DNA of 64,000 bases, taken from NCBI GenBank assembly GCA_004764695.1, contig SMSO01000031.1:1548600-1612599 (forward strand), given 5' to 3'. The position numbers and the translations under genes are program-made. Within the stretch, counting starts at the first letter, position 1; each line of letters opens with the position of its first letter. The DNA is from Schizochytrium sp. TIO01 (lineage: Eukaryota > Sar > Bigyra > Thraustochytrida > Thraustochytriidae). The notes under the pieces are model-generated. The model was not told where the DNA came from and did no database searches. It saw only the letters and a program-made list of their open reading frames with translations. Positions 21,214 to 33,356 of this stretch are shown here, in pieces.

Positions 21214-22525
21214 ATTTCTCGCACGCCTCTCCTTCATCCACAGCCCAGTCATTTTCCGAATTCTGGTGCTCTGAAGAGCGCCCTTTTACACAGCAAAGAA
21301 ATCGTCTTCCCTACCCTTCACAACGACATATACTCACGAGAACAATAAACTTAAAAAGCCAACCTTGCACTTTTAGCTAAATACCTTTTCTCCACTTGAT
21401 TTTTGGTCCCTTCTCTTTTGATGTTGAAGCTTTCAGCGCGAGCGCAATATAGATATACAGATGCCTTTTTTCTTTTCTTTTTTGAGAAGTTAACAGCATT
21501 TGTCAAAAGCAAAACCTATTTAGGGGACCTTACCAACCAACAAACAAACATTTGCATTCTTGTATTTTTTATATATTTTTTTAATGTAACCATCGGGTAC
21601 ACGTATCGATGAGTAACCAGATGCTGCCTGTGAGTGTAATAGTTGATAGATATATGAGTTGTCGTGGTTCAAATATAAGGAGACACGCATCTCGAACTTT
21701 TGGACTTGGCTGGTAGACGATAAGATGAGTATTCTCTTCAAAAAGAAATAGCTAAACACTGGTAAACTCGTTCAGCTACGAATTCGTGGGTTGCTATGTT
21801 GAGATGTTGATTTGGCCTTTCGCAATAGAAGTGTGCGGCTTTGTAATTTAGGATAAAGATTCAAATGCAAATGCAAATAAAACAAAGAAAAAAGAAAGTT
21901 GCAATGAAGATAGCAGATGCAGATCCCAATACGATTTAAAGCCAACGAACAAACTAAGACCACAATGACTAAGCATTCTCATTGAGAGTCTCCATACTCG
22001 AAATATTAGATAGACATATTGCTTCAATTGTCAATATTGAATACATTCGCAGGCAAGAACCTAAGCTGCCACAAGCTTACCTCCTTCGTTTTCAAACTTG
22101 CAGTCCTAAGTGAGGATCAGATGATACTTTGTTTGTCCAAAATCATCATCAAAGGAAAGAATGAAAAATAAAAATAAAATGACTAATAAGAGGGAAAAAT
22201 ATCAAATCGTTTGCCACTCGCCACAAAGCTGCAATTCACTCGCCGCGCACGCCAGTGAAGTCTTATTGCGGGAGGACTGCAATCGACATCAGTGTAGGGT
22301 ACTCGATCTGCGGAGATCGAGCTAGGACCTGGCCTCGTATCTCTAGGGCTGTGCAAGATCAGCTGGTATAGGTTTTTTCTCTGTGCCAATCATTGGTTGT
22401 GCGAATCGAAACGAACTCTTGCGCCAGCGAGAGAGCTTGACGTTGTGCATTCGACTTGCGGTCAGCTGTCTTCTTCTAGAGGTCTCGGTTTCTAGTGTTT
22501 TGTATCAGTTTCTCAAACAAGAACC
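21214..22525. other. Intergenic region between ESSS and SF3A2
   Basis: The left part is the ESSS 3' UTR and AT-rich spacer. The last 300 bases are GC-richer and should hold the SF3A2 promoter and 5' UTR. No credible ORF. Confidence 0.5.
21344..21349 (+). promoter_or_regulatory. Possible poly(A) signal of the ESSS gene
   Basis: AATAAA occurs 130 bases after the stop codon, followed by AT-rich sequence. Motif match only. Confidence 0.35.
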
Positions 22526-23164
22526 ATGGATCGTCAAAATCGAGCAGGCAATAAATTTGGCGGCGGTGGCGTGCTGTCGGGAGAGCGGGATAAGCTCAAC
22601 CGCAAGGAGCGCTTGAGGCGCCTTGCGATGGAAACCATTGACCTCAATAAGGATCCGTATTTTCTGCGTAACCACTTTGGCACGTACGAGTGCAAGCTTT
22701 GTTTATCGCTTCACACCACCGAAGGCAACTATCTCGCTCATACTCAAGGTCGCAGGCACCAGACAAACTTGGCGAGGCGTGCTGCACGTGAAAAGAAGGA
22801 CACGGGGCCGGCTGAACGGCCGGAGAAAGTTGAGATCAAGAAGACCATCAAAATTGGCCGACCTGGATACAAGGTAACTAAGTTAATCAAACCAGATACT
22901 AATGCCCGCGGACTGAGCTTTGAGTTAGTTTATCCTGAAATTGTTGACGGTCTTCGGCCACGCCACCGCATTATGTCTGCGTTCGAGCAGAAGATTGGAC
23001 CTAAGGACCCAGCATTCCAATACCTTTTATTCGCTGCAGAACCTTATGAAACAGTTGGTTTTCGGATCCCGAACAAGGCTCTAGACAAGGGCAGTTTTGA
23101 CTCCTCATGGAATGCAGAGGGGAAAATCTTTACCCTCACGTTCTACTACGAGATCGATGCGTAG
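22526..23164 (+). CDS. SF3A2: Splicing factor 3A subunit 2 (SF3a66 / Prp11)
   Basis: This 212-residue protein matches the conserved part of SF3a66/Prp11, a U2 snRNP protein needed for 17S U2 assembly and branch-site recognition in the nucleus. The N-terminus MDRQNRAGNKFGGGG and the KLNRKERLRRLAMETIDL helix are family-typical. A U1-type/matrin C2H2 zinc finger lies at about 54-78 (C56, C59, H72, H78; YECKLCLSLHTTEGNYLAHT). The IGRPGYKVTK box and the C-terminal beta-rich domain (ending in TFYYEIDA) are present. It lacks the long proline-rich repeats at the end of animal SF3A2, as in yeast Prp11 (about 266) and most protists. The start has a good context (ACCATGG). Intronless. Confidence 0.95.
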   Translation: MDRQNRAGNKFGGGGVLSGERDKLNRKERLRRLAMETIDLNKDPYFLRNHFGTYECKLCLSLHTTEGNYLAHTQGRRHQTNLARRAAREKKDTGPAERPEKVEIKKTIKIGRPGYKVTKLIKPDTNARGLSFELVYPEIVDGLRPRHRIMSAFEQKIGPKDPAFQYLLFAAEPYETVGFRIPNKALDKGSFDSSWNAEGKIFTLTFYYEIDA

Positions 23165-26100
23165 GAAGTCTTTGTTATGTGGGCTACAGCGTGAAATTAG
23201 CCAGAGGAAACACAATTAAGCAACTTCTGCATTGTAAGCTATGACCTGGTTGCGTAGCAATACGACTGCTCCAAAACTTATTTCTTTGTGGTTGAACGAG
23301 GAATTCACGATGGTTTTCCTCCTTAGAGCCAACTTTGCATGTTGGGGACTTCACGCCAACAGCTAGCTTTGAGGCACTCGTTAGTCTGCTTCTACTACAG
23401 TAGACCATCTCATACGCGTCTCAACATTGAGAGAGCTGTGACCTTTGCCCTTGCAATTTTTCTGATGATAGATATATATATCTATTTAGTGAGGTGAGGA
23501 CTCTAGTTGGGACTATCTCTACAAAAATCGAGTCGCGGGTTTTTGATGGATTTCTTTTTTTCCTGGTTTTGTTGTTCGCTGTGTGCTTTGGCAAGCCAAT
23601 TCAAGGGACTCATCCCTCCTTTTTGAGTTCGTTTGCGACCAAATGCAGTCCAGCAGCGAAATAAACCACTTTGGTGGTCTAGAGTAAAAAAAAATCATGC
23701 AAGTGCTTGGAAGGCTGCAAAGTTGAGGGTAAACAAACAATTTTTACAACTCACTGATTGTATAGACAACTGATGCGAAGCTACTGGACCACCCAACTTG
23801 CATTGTGGTGAGAAGGAAAACCTATTGTTATTCGTATAACTCTAGCACATTGAGTTGAGATGCTCATTTAGGCGGTCCTGATGTCTCAATATCAACTCGA
23901 CCGTGATCATCAACTCTCGTTGGCGGGACAGTGAGCTTCTTTTCTCCCCATTTCAGAAGCTGGCCAAGTGCTGCTTCGCTTCAAAAGAGCACCATCATCA
24001 TCCATGTTGTATTAAATAAACAAAATAAATAAATAATATCTGAAAACTCGCACCACGAGTTTTTACTTATTCTTCTGCAAGCGCACTTTTTTAGAATGAA
24101 AAGAAGACTACCTAAAAGGACAGCTTCTCTGAGCACCACACACACCCTCCAGAAGACCCCCGCTCGGAGCTTCTTCGAGTTCCCTGGGTCTGTCACAGCT
24201 CGCGAGCGAGCATGTTCGCGCGAGCTGATGCAGCAGCAGCAGCAGTGGGAGCAGTGGCAGCAGATAGCTCGAAGTAGCTACGACCATTGCTTGTTTTCGT
24301 AGATACGCATTAGGCTGAAGTCTTCTTGGGTTCATCGAGTGGTGTAGTTTCTCGCACCCAATTGTAGTAGCAGCGCAGGTGACCATCCCCGTCAAACGCG
24401 AACAGACATGGCGAAACTTGAAGGGCATTGCAATAGCAAGTAGAAAGCAAGCTGTGCAAACCGCCTCCCATACCTCGGCGCGTATAAAGCAGAAGGATGA
24501 ATGGGTCCACGATTGATGAATAAATGAAAACGGGATTTGATGAATGGGCGCTACTAAGCATAGACCTCTTTCCTCAGACGTGAAGGCAACCAATCTAAGC
24601 CTTCATTTGCTTTGACGTGACGAAAGCGAGAACAGCAGTTTGCTGTCATCCAGATACCGGTTGGTCGTGCTGGTTGTTGATGATCACTAGAAGGTGTGCC
24701 CGAGTTGATTGTTAGATTTTTAACATTGAGAAAATATTTGCACGTGCAGCCTTCCTGACATGCGTTCAGATGATTGAGGCAAGTGCCAATCAGCTCAGTG
24801 GTTGGCGGGTTTTGCAGAAATTCGCAGAAAGGAGCCTCACCAATTTTGGGCTTTCCTTCTTGTTGGAATCAACTTCGCAACAAAAGGGTGAAGGTTTCAA
24901 CTTCTTGGTGGTCCATTGAATATGTATTTCTCGCACGGGATAATACTCACCCAGACGAGAAGCCACTGTTCAACTACTTCTCGACACGGAAGGATTATCT
25001 CGTGGTGATCATGTACTTACGATGGGTGATAACTGAGTGTTGACTCTTCATGGTGTGTAGCTTGGACAGCTCAAGAGTGAAGGGTGAGTCGATTTGAAGT
25101 CAATCGAAGATCCATTCCTCCATCCATTCCTGCGTTCACAAGTTTTTATAGTTCTGCGTGTGTGTTTTTTTTTTTAAAGCTAGCATCAAAGGCACTTTTG
25201 AGCTTTCTTCAAATGGCGAGAGGGCATTTGAAGTTCACAGAATCGTGGCTGGGATCTTGATCATCTCGAGAGACAATCAATCGTCATGCCGAAAAGGCAA
25301 CATTTTCATTAAATTATATTCACAATCAACTGAGAGACCACGTGTTGAAGGTGTGAGAAGAAAAAGTGGGCTCAGACAGGACACACACACATACCTTAAT
25401 TCCCCGTCACTGATAATTTAACAATACTACCCAAACGCTAAACTTTACTTCTCATTGTTTACCCGTGTGATACCTAAATGTCCGCCACTGCGTAAATTGA
25501 AGTGATTGCCTTGAAGATTTTACACTCCATTCCCCGCAGCTTCTCCCTTCGTCCACTGCGTTAATTGATGGGTTCGAATCATCCTCTGTAATCATGGGTA
25601 TTCTGAAAATAAATTTTCATTTCTCCTCATAGCACACTGGATACTCTCCCTCTGTGAAGTCTTCAGTGGTTAGGAGGGTGACTTCGGAGCTCAATATTCA
25701 GGTTGGAGGAACTCCGTTGAGAGGAAGAAAGAAAGAGCCTTTCCGAAAGAGAGGAGGGAAGGAAGAAAAGGGAGAAAAGGAAACAAAGAAAGAAAGAAAG
25801 AAAGAAAGAGAAGAGAAAGGGTGAATAATCGATCGATCGATCACTCTCGCACTTTCAAGTTCTAGCTTTTACATTAGCTGCCCTTATAGCGGGCTGTTCT
25901 TAAGTTAAAACAAACTTCTGTACAGCTATAACACTTATTTTAAAAATAAAAATAAAAACTTAAAAAAAAAACTAACTTCGAAATGAATAGAGAAGTTAAG
26001 ATTAATAGATTATCTTAACTGCCTCCGTTTCTGGTTTTGGTTTTGGTTCTTCTTAGGAGCATGGAAAACTACCCCATCAGCTCACATTACACGACTCAAC

Positions 26101-26878
26101 ACCGACCTGAGGTTTTGGGATTATCAAAGCACGTTTGGACAGGGCTGTCCTTGGATTTCTTTTGCTGATTTCAATTGCCGGCACTCGAGGCGATTGATCG
26201 ATTGGCTTATCGATCGATCACCGAAGAATTAAGTAATCCTCTCACTCAATCTATCAACTCTCATTGCCAAAGAATCGACAAATACACATAAACATCATCA
26301 ATCTCACAAAGGTAGTTTTTCATGACATCTCCATCTTGAAAAGCGATAAAGCTCTCGCTTGACTTTGCGTGAAGGCACACCGAGCGGGGCTTATCGAGGG
26401 AGGGAGTAGATCGAGGTTTCCGACGTTCTTCTCGCTCGATCGACCGACCTGGCATGATTTTACAGAGTTCTTGGTGCATGGATTATGATCAGGTTTGTAG
26501 TGATCATCGTTGACGCCTGAATAAGCAGTCAACCAATCAGTGCAACCATAGACAGCTGTGATCAAGAGCTTGAGCCTGTAATGAATGCCTCGACTGACAG
26601 CCATCCTGCCGACCCATAAGAACAACAACGACAGCTGTGATGACAACGACGATGGTGAACGATAAATGCCACCTAGCTTCAGACAAATGTCCAAAAGAAT
26701 CGCAGAGAACCCAAAGGAGGTACCTGAGTGAGTGAGTGAGTGCAACACAGACTACCACCCCCCCTGCCTCCTACGGAACACTAGGTCCTACATAGGCTTT
26801 CCAACTGACTTCTCTCTTCTTTCGATTCCCTTCAAAGTTTCTTTCATGACAATCGATTTTCTTATGAATATTGTTTCC

Positions 26879-26913
26879 AATGACAATGACAATGACAATG
26901 AAAATGAAAATGA
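26879..26913. repeat. (GACAAT)n / (GAAAAT)n repeat
   Basis: Four GACAAT units and then GAAAAT units are seen directly. Confidence 0.8.
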
Positions 26914-27355
26914 ATTCTAAGGCCTTTCTAAGCAGCTCTACGTCTTCTTGAGCTAACAAGCGAAGAATGAGTTATGAATTAACAACAAAGAAACAAAGAA
27001 ACAAAGGGATCAATCAATCGACGAAAGTGGAGAACATCGAAACACATCATACTATGCTAAGAGTAGATCGAACTGACGAACCTCCTCAACTGAAAAGAAC
27101 AGGCACAGCAAAAAGAACAAAAAAAATAAACTTAGAGATGAGATCGATCTATCTACAATTAAATAAACCAGTGCCACTCAACAACCACGGCTCATCGCTG
27201 CGATGGATAGGTCCGTCAAGGGAGGGATCAGCGAACGAAGACGTCGAAGAGACCATTTACTAATCTTCTCTACAGAGTCAGCAGGTATATACAGTGGAGT
27301 AGACAGCCAGGTGCCCAGAACAGTTTCTGTCCAGGAGAACTGATTGTGATTGATA

Positions 27356-27420
27356 TCAATCAATCAATCAATTAATCAATCAATCAATTAATCACTCTCT
27401 CACTCACTCACTGACTGACT
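27356..27420. repeat. ATCA/ATTA then CTCA tetranucleotide repeats
   Basis: Blocks of TCAA units with regular TTAA interruptions give way to CTCA/CTGA units; seen directly. Confidence 0.8.
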
Positions 27421-28403
27421 CTTAGGTACTCCTATTTGATAGACTATGCACCTGTGAGCAGGACTGCAGAATAAGAGTCACTCGCTCGCGGGGTATCGAG
27501 TAGATAGGGGTTTGGCTAGGAGTAGTAGGTAGGTTCTTAGTATGGGGAGATAAAGGGAAAGTGAAAAGGCGGATATAAGTTGTTTATTTGTTTATTTATT
27601 TATTTATCATTCATGGCTCATAATAGGATGGAGGGAAAACATCCTTCCTTCGCTCGCTTTGTTGCCTTCGCTCACTCTGTTTCTTTCGCGCCTCACTTGA
27701 CAAGCAAACTCTTATCATCCCCTCTCCTTCTGAATGAATGAGCGAATGAGCGAATGAGTGAATGAATGAATGAAAAGGTAATTAATTAATTAAATAATGG
27801 TTAGTTTTTATTAAAAGGAGATATATGAGTGAAGAAGAAGTGAGTCTTTAGAAATAAAAATTGATTTTTCAATTCGATTGAATGATCGAAAAGCTTGACT
27901 CCTCAATCCGTCAACTCACTCGAGGCCGTCTCGTCGCCGCTTGCGTCCCGTCGCTGGCGCGTGGATACCTGGCGGGTGCCTGCGTGGACAGACAGCTGTT
28001 GCTTGAGGGGACAGGAGTGCGAGCGATTCGTAGTTGTCTCCGGGGAAGATCGAAGAAGAGGACGCGGAGCCCATTAGGTCCTGGCTAATTCTGTCTTTTG
28101 GTCTCTGAGGATCGATTTAGTGACTCGTTCGTTCGTTCGTTCGTTCGTCTGCTCGCTCGTCGGTTTGGGCTGGCGCCAGAGACCTGCTTGCCTGCCTGCC
28201 TACCTGGGTGTAAGCCTCGCGAGACGTTAGAGTCGTGGAGAGCGCGCCTGGGAAGAGGTCGCTGAGGAAGGCGCAGGAGGAGAGACAAGGACCTGTCTTC
28301 TTGACTCGTTCTTTCCTCTTTCTTTCTTCTTTCTTACGTTCTTTTTTTTACTTTCTTTTTACTTTCTTTTTCTTTCTTTTCGTGCGATTGCGGAAAGAAT
28401 ACC

Positions 28404-30231
28404 ATGGGCGCGTGTAAGTTGCTGGTGCTGGTGATGGCGATGGCGATTGTGCTACGCGCTATCAGAGTCGATGAGTGAATGAAAGCTTAGGGTGTGATGG
28501 CTAACTGGTTGATTTTTATGATGTTTAATTCACTTCTTCCTGGGTCGGGATGGGCGATACGCGGATGATTGATTTCTTTTTCTTTCTTATGGTTTCCTTC
28601 TGGTTAAAACAACTCTTGTTCTGTCGTTGTGGGCTTGTTCTGTCGTTCACTGGTTCTTGTGATGCTGTGGCGATGGTCGCTGTTGGCTGGCTGGGCTAAT
28701 TCTCTTTGCATTCACTCCCCTCGCCGTCACAACTACTTACTCTTATGATGTCCTCTGTCTGTTTTTATTTTTCTGTTTTTTTAATTCGCGCGTGCCGTTC
28801 AATATGGTTCGCTTGTCACTTATGGTGTGTACACTTATTATGCGGAAATCGACCTGGCATGCATGGTGAAATGATGGTTGGAATGGCAACGCGACTTCGT
28901 AACCTTATGCTTGCTCCTCTTTTGTTTACGGGTTGTGGAAATTGCGGACACGTATGGCCGACCAAATGGTGCTCATATGTCTTCCATCATCTACTTATTG
29001 TTGTAATTTATTCCTGCTGACGATAACGGTGATGACGATGGATTAATTTAATTCATGCTCGTTGCTATGCACAGGCGGATCAAACCTGAGCGAGGCGGAG
29101 TTCCAAGAGAAGAAGCGTGACCAGGAGATTGCACGCCAAAATGCTCGCGACCGCACCAAGGACAAAAACCGGATCAAGCTTCTCCTCCTCGGAGCTGGTG
29201 AGAGTGGCAAGAGTACCATTTTCAAACAGATGAAGCTTTTGTACGGTCAAAATAAGGGCTTTACCGACTCAGAACTTTCGAAAGCAGCCTTAACAATCTA
29301 CTCCAACGTCATTTCTGACTTCCAGGAGGTCCTCACTCGCTGCGCAGAATACGGTCCGTATGATCCTGATCTGAAAAAGTCAGCCGAAGCTATCCTCCTC
29401 TTGCCGTACGAGGCACCAACCGCTTACATTGACTCCTCCATCGCATCTATGATGAAGGAGCTCTGGGAGGACGAAGGTGTCCAGCAGACATGGAGCGCAC
29501 GTTCCAATTTTCAGGTTCAAGATGCCCTTGCAAACTACATGGCCAAAATTCAAGAGATTGGTGAAGAGGACTATGTCCCTACTACACAGGACGTCTTGCT
29601 TACCCGCGTGCGTACATCTGGTATTGTAGAGGACCACTTTCTTATTGAAGGCGTGGAGTTTGTAATGTTCGACGTTGGTGGCCAGCGTAATGAGCGCCGA
29701 AAGTGGATTCACTGCTTCGAAGATGTCACTGCGGTCATCTTTGTTGCCGCCATCAACGAGTATGATCAGGTTCTGTACGAAGACAACAAGGTCAATCGTA
29801 TGGATGAGGCTGTGATTCTGTTTGAGGAGATTTGCAACTCAAAATGGTTCACGCATACTTCAATGATCCTATTCCTCAACAAAGCTGATCTTTTCCGCGA
29901 GAAGCTCGTTACCAGTCCGTTTCGTGTTGACGATGGCCCTGAGACTCGCTTTGTAGACTTCCAGGGTCCATTTGTAGAGCCTGGTACATCCAGTGCAATT
30001 ATTGGAACACCCGAGTACGAGTCTTGCTACGAGGCCGCAGCCGACTATTGCCTGGAGCTCTTTGTTTCTCGTAAGAAGAACCCGAACAAGCGTGTTTACC
30101 ATCATATCACCACAGCCACGAACTCCCGCAATATTTCAACGGTGTTTGATGCGTGTCGTGATATCATCCTCAAGACCAACCTCATGGCTGGTGGCTTCTT
30201 TGATTCCAACGATAAGGGTAATGTTCTCTAA
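28404..30231 (+). CDS. Heterotrimeric G protein alpha subunit (G alpha-1)
   Basis: Exons 28404-28413 and 29075-30231 give 388 residues. Exon 1 supplies only MGA plus the first base of Cys4 (phase 1); the main exon has no ATG before the P-loop, so exon 1 is required. G2 and C4 are candidate myristoylation and palmitoylation sites for plasma-membrane attachment. Motifs: G1 GAGESGKST (43-51), the helical domain, switch I RVRTSGI with catalytic R181 and T184, switch II DVGGQRNERRKW (203-214) with catalytic Q207, G4 NKAD (272-275) and G5 TTAT (349-352; canonical TCAT). It should be an active, regulated GTPase. The usual C-terminal receptor-binding end (NLMAGGFF) is followed by nine extra residues. 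It is closest to G alpha-4 (shared AINEYDQ, DEAVILF, FRVDDGPE, YHH, NIS). Convergent with G alpha-2. Confidence 0.94.
28414..29074 (+). other. Intron of G alpha-1
   Basis: The 661-nt intron runs from donor GTAAGT to acceptor CACAG in phase 1, inside codon 4. The joined protein begins MGACGSN, matching G alpha-3 and G alpha-4 (MGACGSS), which supports the junction. Confidence 0.9.
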
Positions 30232-32067
30232 ATTGAGAACATATTGCTCCGCCGTCCTGTGCCACACATCTCCTTTTCTCCTAGATCTACTCTCTCTCTC
30301 TCTCTCTCTCTGTTGTGGCCCCCCATCCATTTTTTTGATTTCCTAAGCGAGGCAAGACGTGCACCGTTGAGCATTCTCAATGCTGTCCATCGTGCTCTCT
30401 TCTCTCCTAGCTGTGAGACGAGAGTACTCTCAAGCCTCCGGTGATAATATGCATCCTTATACAACATTGTTCCTCACACAGGTTGCAAATCGATGAGCCT
30501 GCTGTGCTGAGCGTTAGCCCTACTTTGGCTGCGTGTTTAGGTCCCGAACTTTCTTCTCTTTCGAAGCAAAAACATAAAAGAGAGTAACGAGACGATAGGA
30601 GTGTGGAACTGCTGGCGTAGGAGTGAAGAAAGAGGTACAGACTATCCTTTGTACACCTTCAAAATGCCGTCGGTACTTTGTAGGCACCCTCTGACTTTGT
30701 TCTGCAGAATCACCCTTTGTTGTTTTTGTTGTTGTTGTGGCAGCTGTTGGTGTTTAGGTACTGCCGTCAAGAAGATGCTGAAGGCACCCTTTTGCTCGGT
30801 GGCAGGCAGCTGACCTATCAAGCTTTTTAGCGATTCACCTCGTTTCTCGCGTTTTAGCTTCCCATCTCTTGTTTTTTTTTCTCTCTTTCCTCCCTCTTTT
30901 CATTCTTAGATATTTCCCATCTATTTCTGCCTTTTGTTCGGTCATAACCTACTTCGTTACAAGGTCGTGTGAATCACAAAGGCAAGATCAACTTTTGTCC
31001 GTAGCCAGAAATCCCTTCTAAGAGGAAAAGTTTTGTTTTACATGATAACTATATCACTTCAATCACCCATCTATCTACCCTACTGATGTATCTGCAGAAG
31101 TTCTTGCTACCAAAGTCTTGACTAGAGCTTGTATAGTCCTTCTATCTACAAATAATTATCCAAAACCGAGATTGTGTTTGAGACTATGCTCTTGCTCGTA
31201 AAAACTCGGATCAACATTTCGATGAAGACACGACATTTGTCTATTTTGTTCAAGTCAAAAAGTCGATAGAATTTAACTGTAAAGCACGCTACATGGTGCA
31301 TATCTACTTTGGAAACTCAGATTGTCGCTTTAAAACTTACACAAGTTTGGGTTGAAATATGAGTCAAAATACGAAATAAAACGGGTAAAATTTCGACGCC
31401 TCTCCAAAATGTTGTACATATTCCCTTCTAAAAGAGACAAAGATAATTATGCGCAAACTTTGAGCCTTATTATTGAGAAGAAAAAAAATCGCTCGCGCAC
31501 CCCCAAATGCTAGTGTTACCAATCAAATACATTGGTGACTCTATTATCATAGGCTAAACGAACATATTTGTGATGTTACATTCTAAGGCTGCAGCCGAAG
31601 TAAATTCTGAAATTTAATTCTAGAGTAGCTCCTCAAGATTTAATTGTGCTTGAAATCAATTCTGCAGTGGTTGCATATGGAGTTTTGAGCTTGGCGCTTT
31701 AGTTTAAGTTCAACAGACAAACTGACATTTGGAAGATGACATACGAATGAACGTCAATGTACGAAAGATAGAAAACACAAAAACAAGATGAATATTTAGT
31801 TTTTACAACCCTACCGGCCAGAATTAATGCACGCTGCTTGATATTGTTCACATGGGGAAATCAGCGCCACTGGAAATTTGAGGCAGAGCACATGATAAAA
31901 ACTATTCAGGTAGAAAAGAAGAAGAAGAAGAAGAAGAAGAGGGGATAGAGGAAACATGAGCGAAGGTACGCGGCGCAACACAGAGCGAAGCAGAACTCCT
32001 ACAGCTTGCTACGCACACTGTTAGACGGGAAAAGGTTTACAAATAGATGAATAGAAAGCTCTTTCTG
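30232..32067. other. Convergent intergenic region between G alpha-1 and G alpha-2
   Basis: Contains a CT repeat (30291-30312) in the G alpha-1 3' flank and a GAA repeat (31915-31940) in the G alpha-2 3' flank. It is otherwise AT-rich with no credible ORF. Confidence 0.5.
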
Positions 32068-33294
32068 TCATACAAAGCATTGACTTTGGACGAGTGCTTG
32101 AGTAATGATGGCATCATGGAGAACCCTGAGAATGTACTGCATAGGTGTTGTATCTGTAGCATCGGTGACGTGAATATGTATATCTCTGTGTACTGGACCA
32201 GAATTTCCCGCTTCACGGTATAAGCCCTTAAGGTACCGTGTAGTTGCGCGATAGACATGTTCAAACTCTGTGGTGCCATCTATAGCTGATGGAGTACCAG
32301 GCTCTGCAACTGGGCCATTGTAGTTTTGGTTTCGAGCGTCTGGTCCTGTTTCAATTTTGAAGGGGGTGTATTGAAGTTTTTCCCTAAAAAGATCACGTTT
32401 GTTGAGGAAGAGAATAATGATGGAGTTGTGAAACCACTTTGACTCGCAAATCTCGCTGAAAAGTCGCAGAGATTCTTCTTGACGATTCACATGATGATCT
32501 TCTTGTAACGTTTGATCATATTCCGATATTGCGGCAACAAACAGAACTGCAGTGACTTGATCAAAGCAATGAATCCATTTCTTGCGTTCACTGCGCTGGC
32601 CACCAACATCAATAATTACAAATTTGGCACCCTTCACATCAAAAGTGGTTTCTGTGATTCCCCTCGTGCGCTGACGCACAAAAATCATATCTTGATTACT
32701 TGGGAGATAGTCTGGTTGGGCGATGCGATCAATATGATTTAGAAACCACGAAAGCGCATCCTGTAGCTGGTATTTTGATCTTCGTGTCCAAAAGCTCTGC
32801 ACACCAGGATCTTTCCAGACTTGTTTGAAAGCATGACCAAGTTTCTCATCAATCTTCGCTTTGTCGTCGACAGAGAGGATTTTCTGTACTAGGGTTTGGT
32901 CTAAAGATGTATTGTTTGATTTGCACTGTCGAAGAAGCTGCTTGGTGGACTGAATAGTAAATTTGTAGATCAATTTGATTGCATCTTCCCGCTCCTCATC
33001 GGAAAATCCAAGCCGGTCAGGCCCATACATTATTTTCATTTGATTAAGAAGGGTTGTCTTGCCAGATTCCCCAGAGCCTAGCAAGAGAATTTTGATAGAT
33101 GGCTCTTTGTGAAACGACCTGTGTATATTTGCCCATTGAAATAAAAGCATCATTAGTTTCCCCTTGTTTTTCTTTGTTTGTATTGGTAATTGGGAGCAAA
33201 GTATCTTCACTTACATTCTCATGCTTTGCTCAATCTCCAGGTTTCGCTTATATTCGAGCTTCCGAGCATGTACTTGGCTTGAGCACGCCCCCAT
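32068..33294 (-). CDS. Heterotrimeric G protein alpha subunit (G alpha-2, divergent)
   Basis: Exons 33294-33215 and 33118-32068 give 376 residues. Exon 1 starts MGACSSQ (lipidation sites G2, C4) and continues with a basic helix LEYKRNLEIEQSM like the G-beta-gamma-binding N-terminal helix. The intron is in phase 2; retention gives an immediate TAA. Motifs: G1 GSGESGKTT (41-49), switch I RQRTRGI with R175 and T178, switch II DVGGQRSERKKW (198-209) with Q201, G4 NKRD (266-269) and G5 TDAT (345-348). Catalytic Arg and Gln are kept, so GTPase activity is expected. It is the most divergent of the four: RTRG instead of RTSG, GSGESGKTT instead of GAGESGKST, and an unusual end QSQCFV. It shares AISEYDQ, VNRQ, TTRYL and its intron with G alpha-3. 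Confidence 0.93.
33119..33214 (-). other. Intron of G alpha-2 (96 nt, phase 2)
   Basis: Donor GTAAGT and acceptor CACAG, with an ACTAAT branch-like motif upstream of the acceptor. The position is exactly 14 codons before the P-loop glycine, the same as in G alpha-3. Confidence 0.9.
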
Positions 33295-33341
33295 CGTCTC
33301 GAGCTGCCTGGTGTCTTAGTTCTTGTTATTGAGATAGGTTC

Positions 33342-33349
33342 TATATATA
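33342..33349 (-). promoter_or_regulatory. TATA-like element of G alpha-2
   Basis: TATATATA lies 48 bases before the G alpha-2 ATG. A start site about 30 bases downstream would leave a very short 5' UTR. Motif match only. Confidence 0.45.
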
Positions 33350-33356
33350 GCTTTCG

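Larger units (their letters stand above)
23165..28403. other. Repeat-rich region without a recognised gene
   Basis: About 5.2 kb of AT-rich DNA carries simple repeats: GAAA runs (25786-25812), ATCG/ATCA runs (25829-25843, 27356-27395), a GACAAT repeat (26879-26913), GAAT/GAGC runs (27733-27775) and GTTC runs (28127-28147). ORFs of 60-160 codons overlap on both strands and show no motif. The last 500 bases (27900-28403) are CpG-rich and probably form the G alpha-1 promoter and 5' UTR; an ATG-started ORF at 27882-28088 could act as an upstream ORF. Confidence 0.5.

Noticed and set aside
25560-25585. T-arm-like sequence GGTTCGAATC
   Set aside because: The T stem can pair, but no matching acceptor, D arm or anticodon arm was found at the right distance, so it is not a tRNA.
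33119-33214. Reading G alpha-2 as starting inside its intron (from 33210)
   Set aside because: That frame starts with GTG and gives an unrelated N-terminus. The spliced exon at 33294 gives the MGAC start found in the other three genes.
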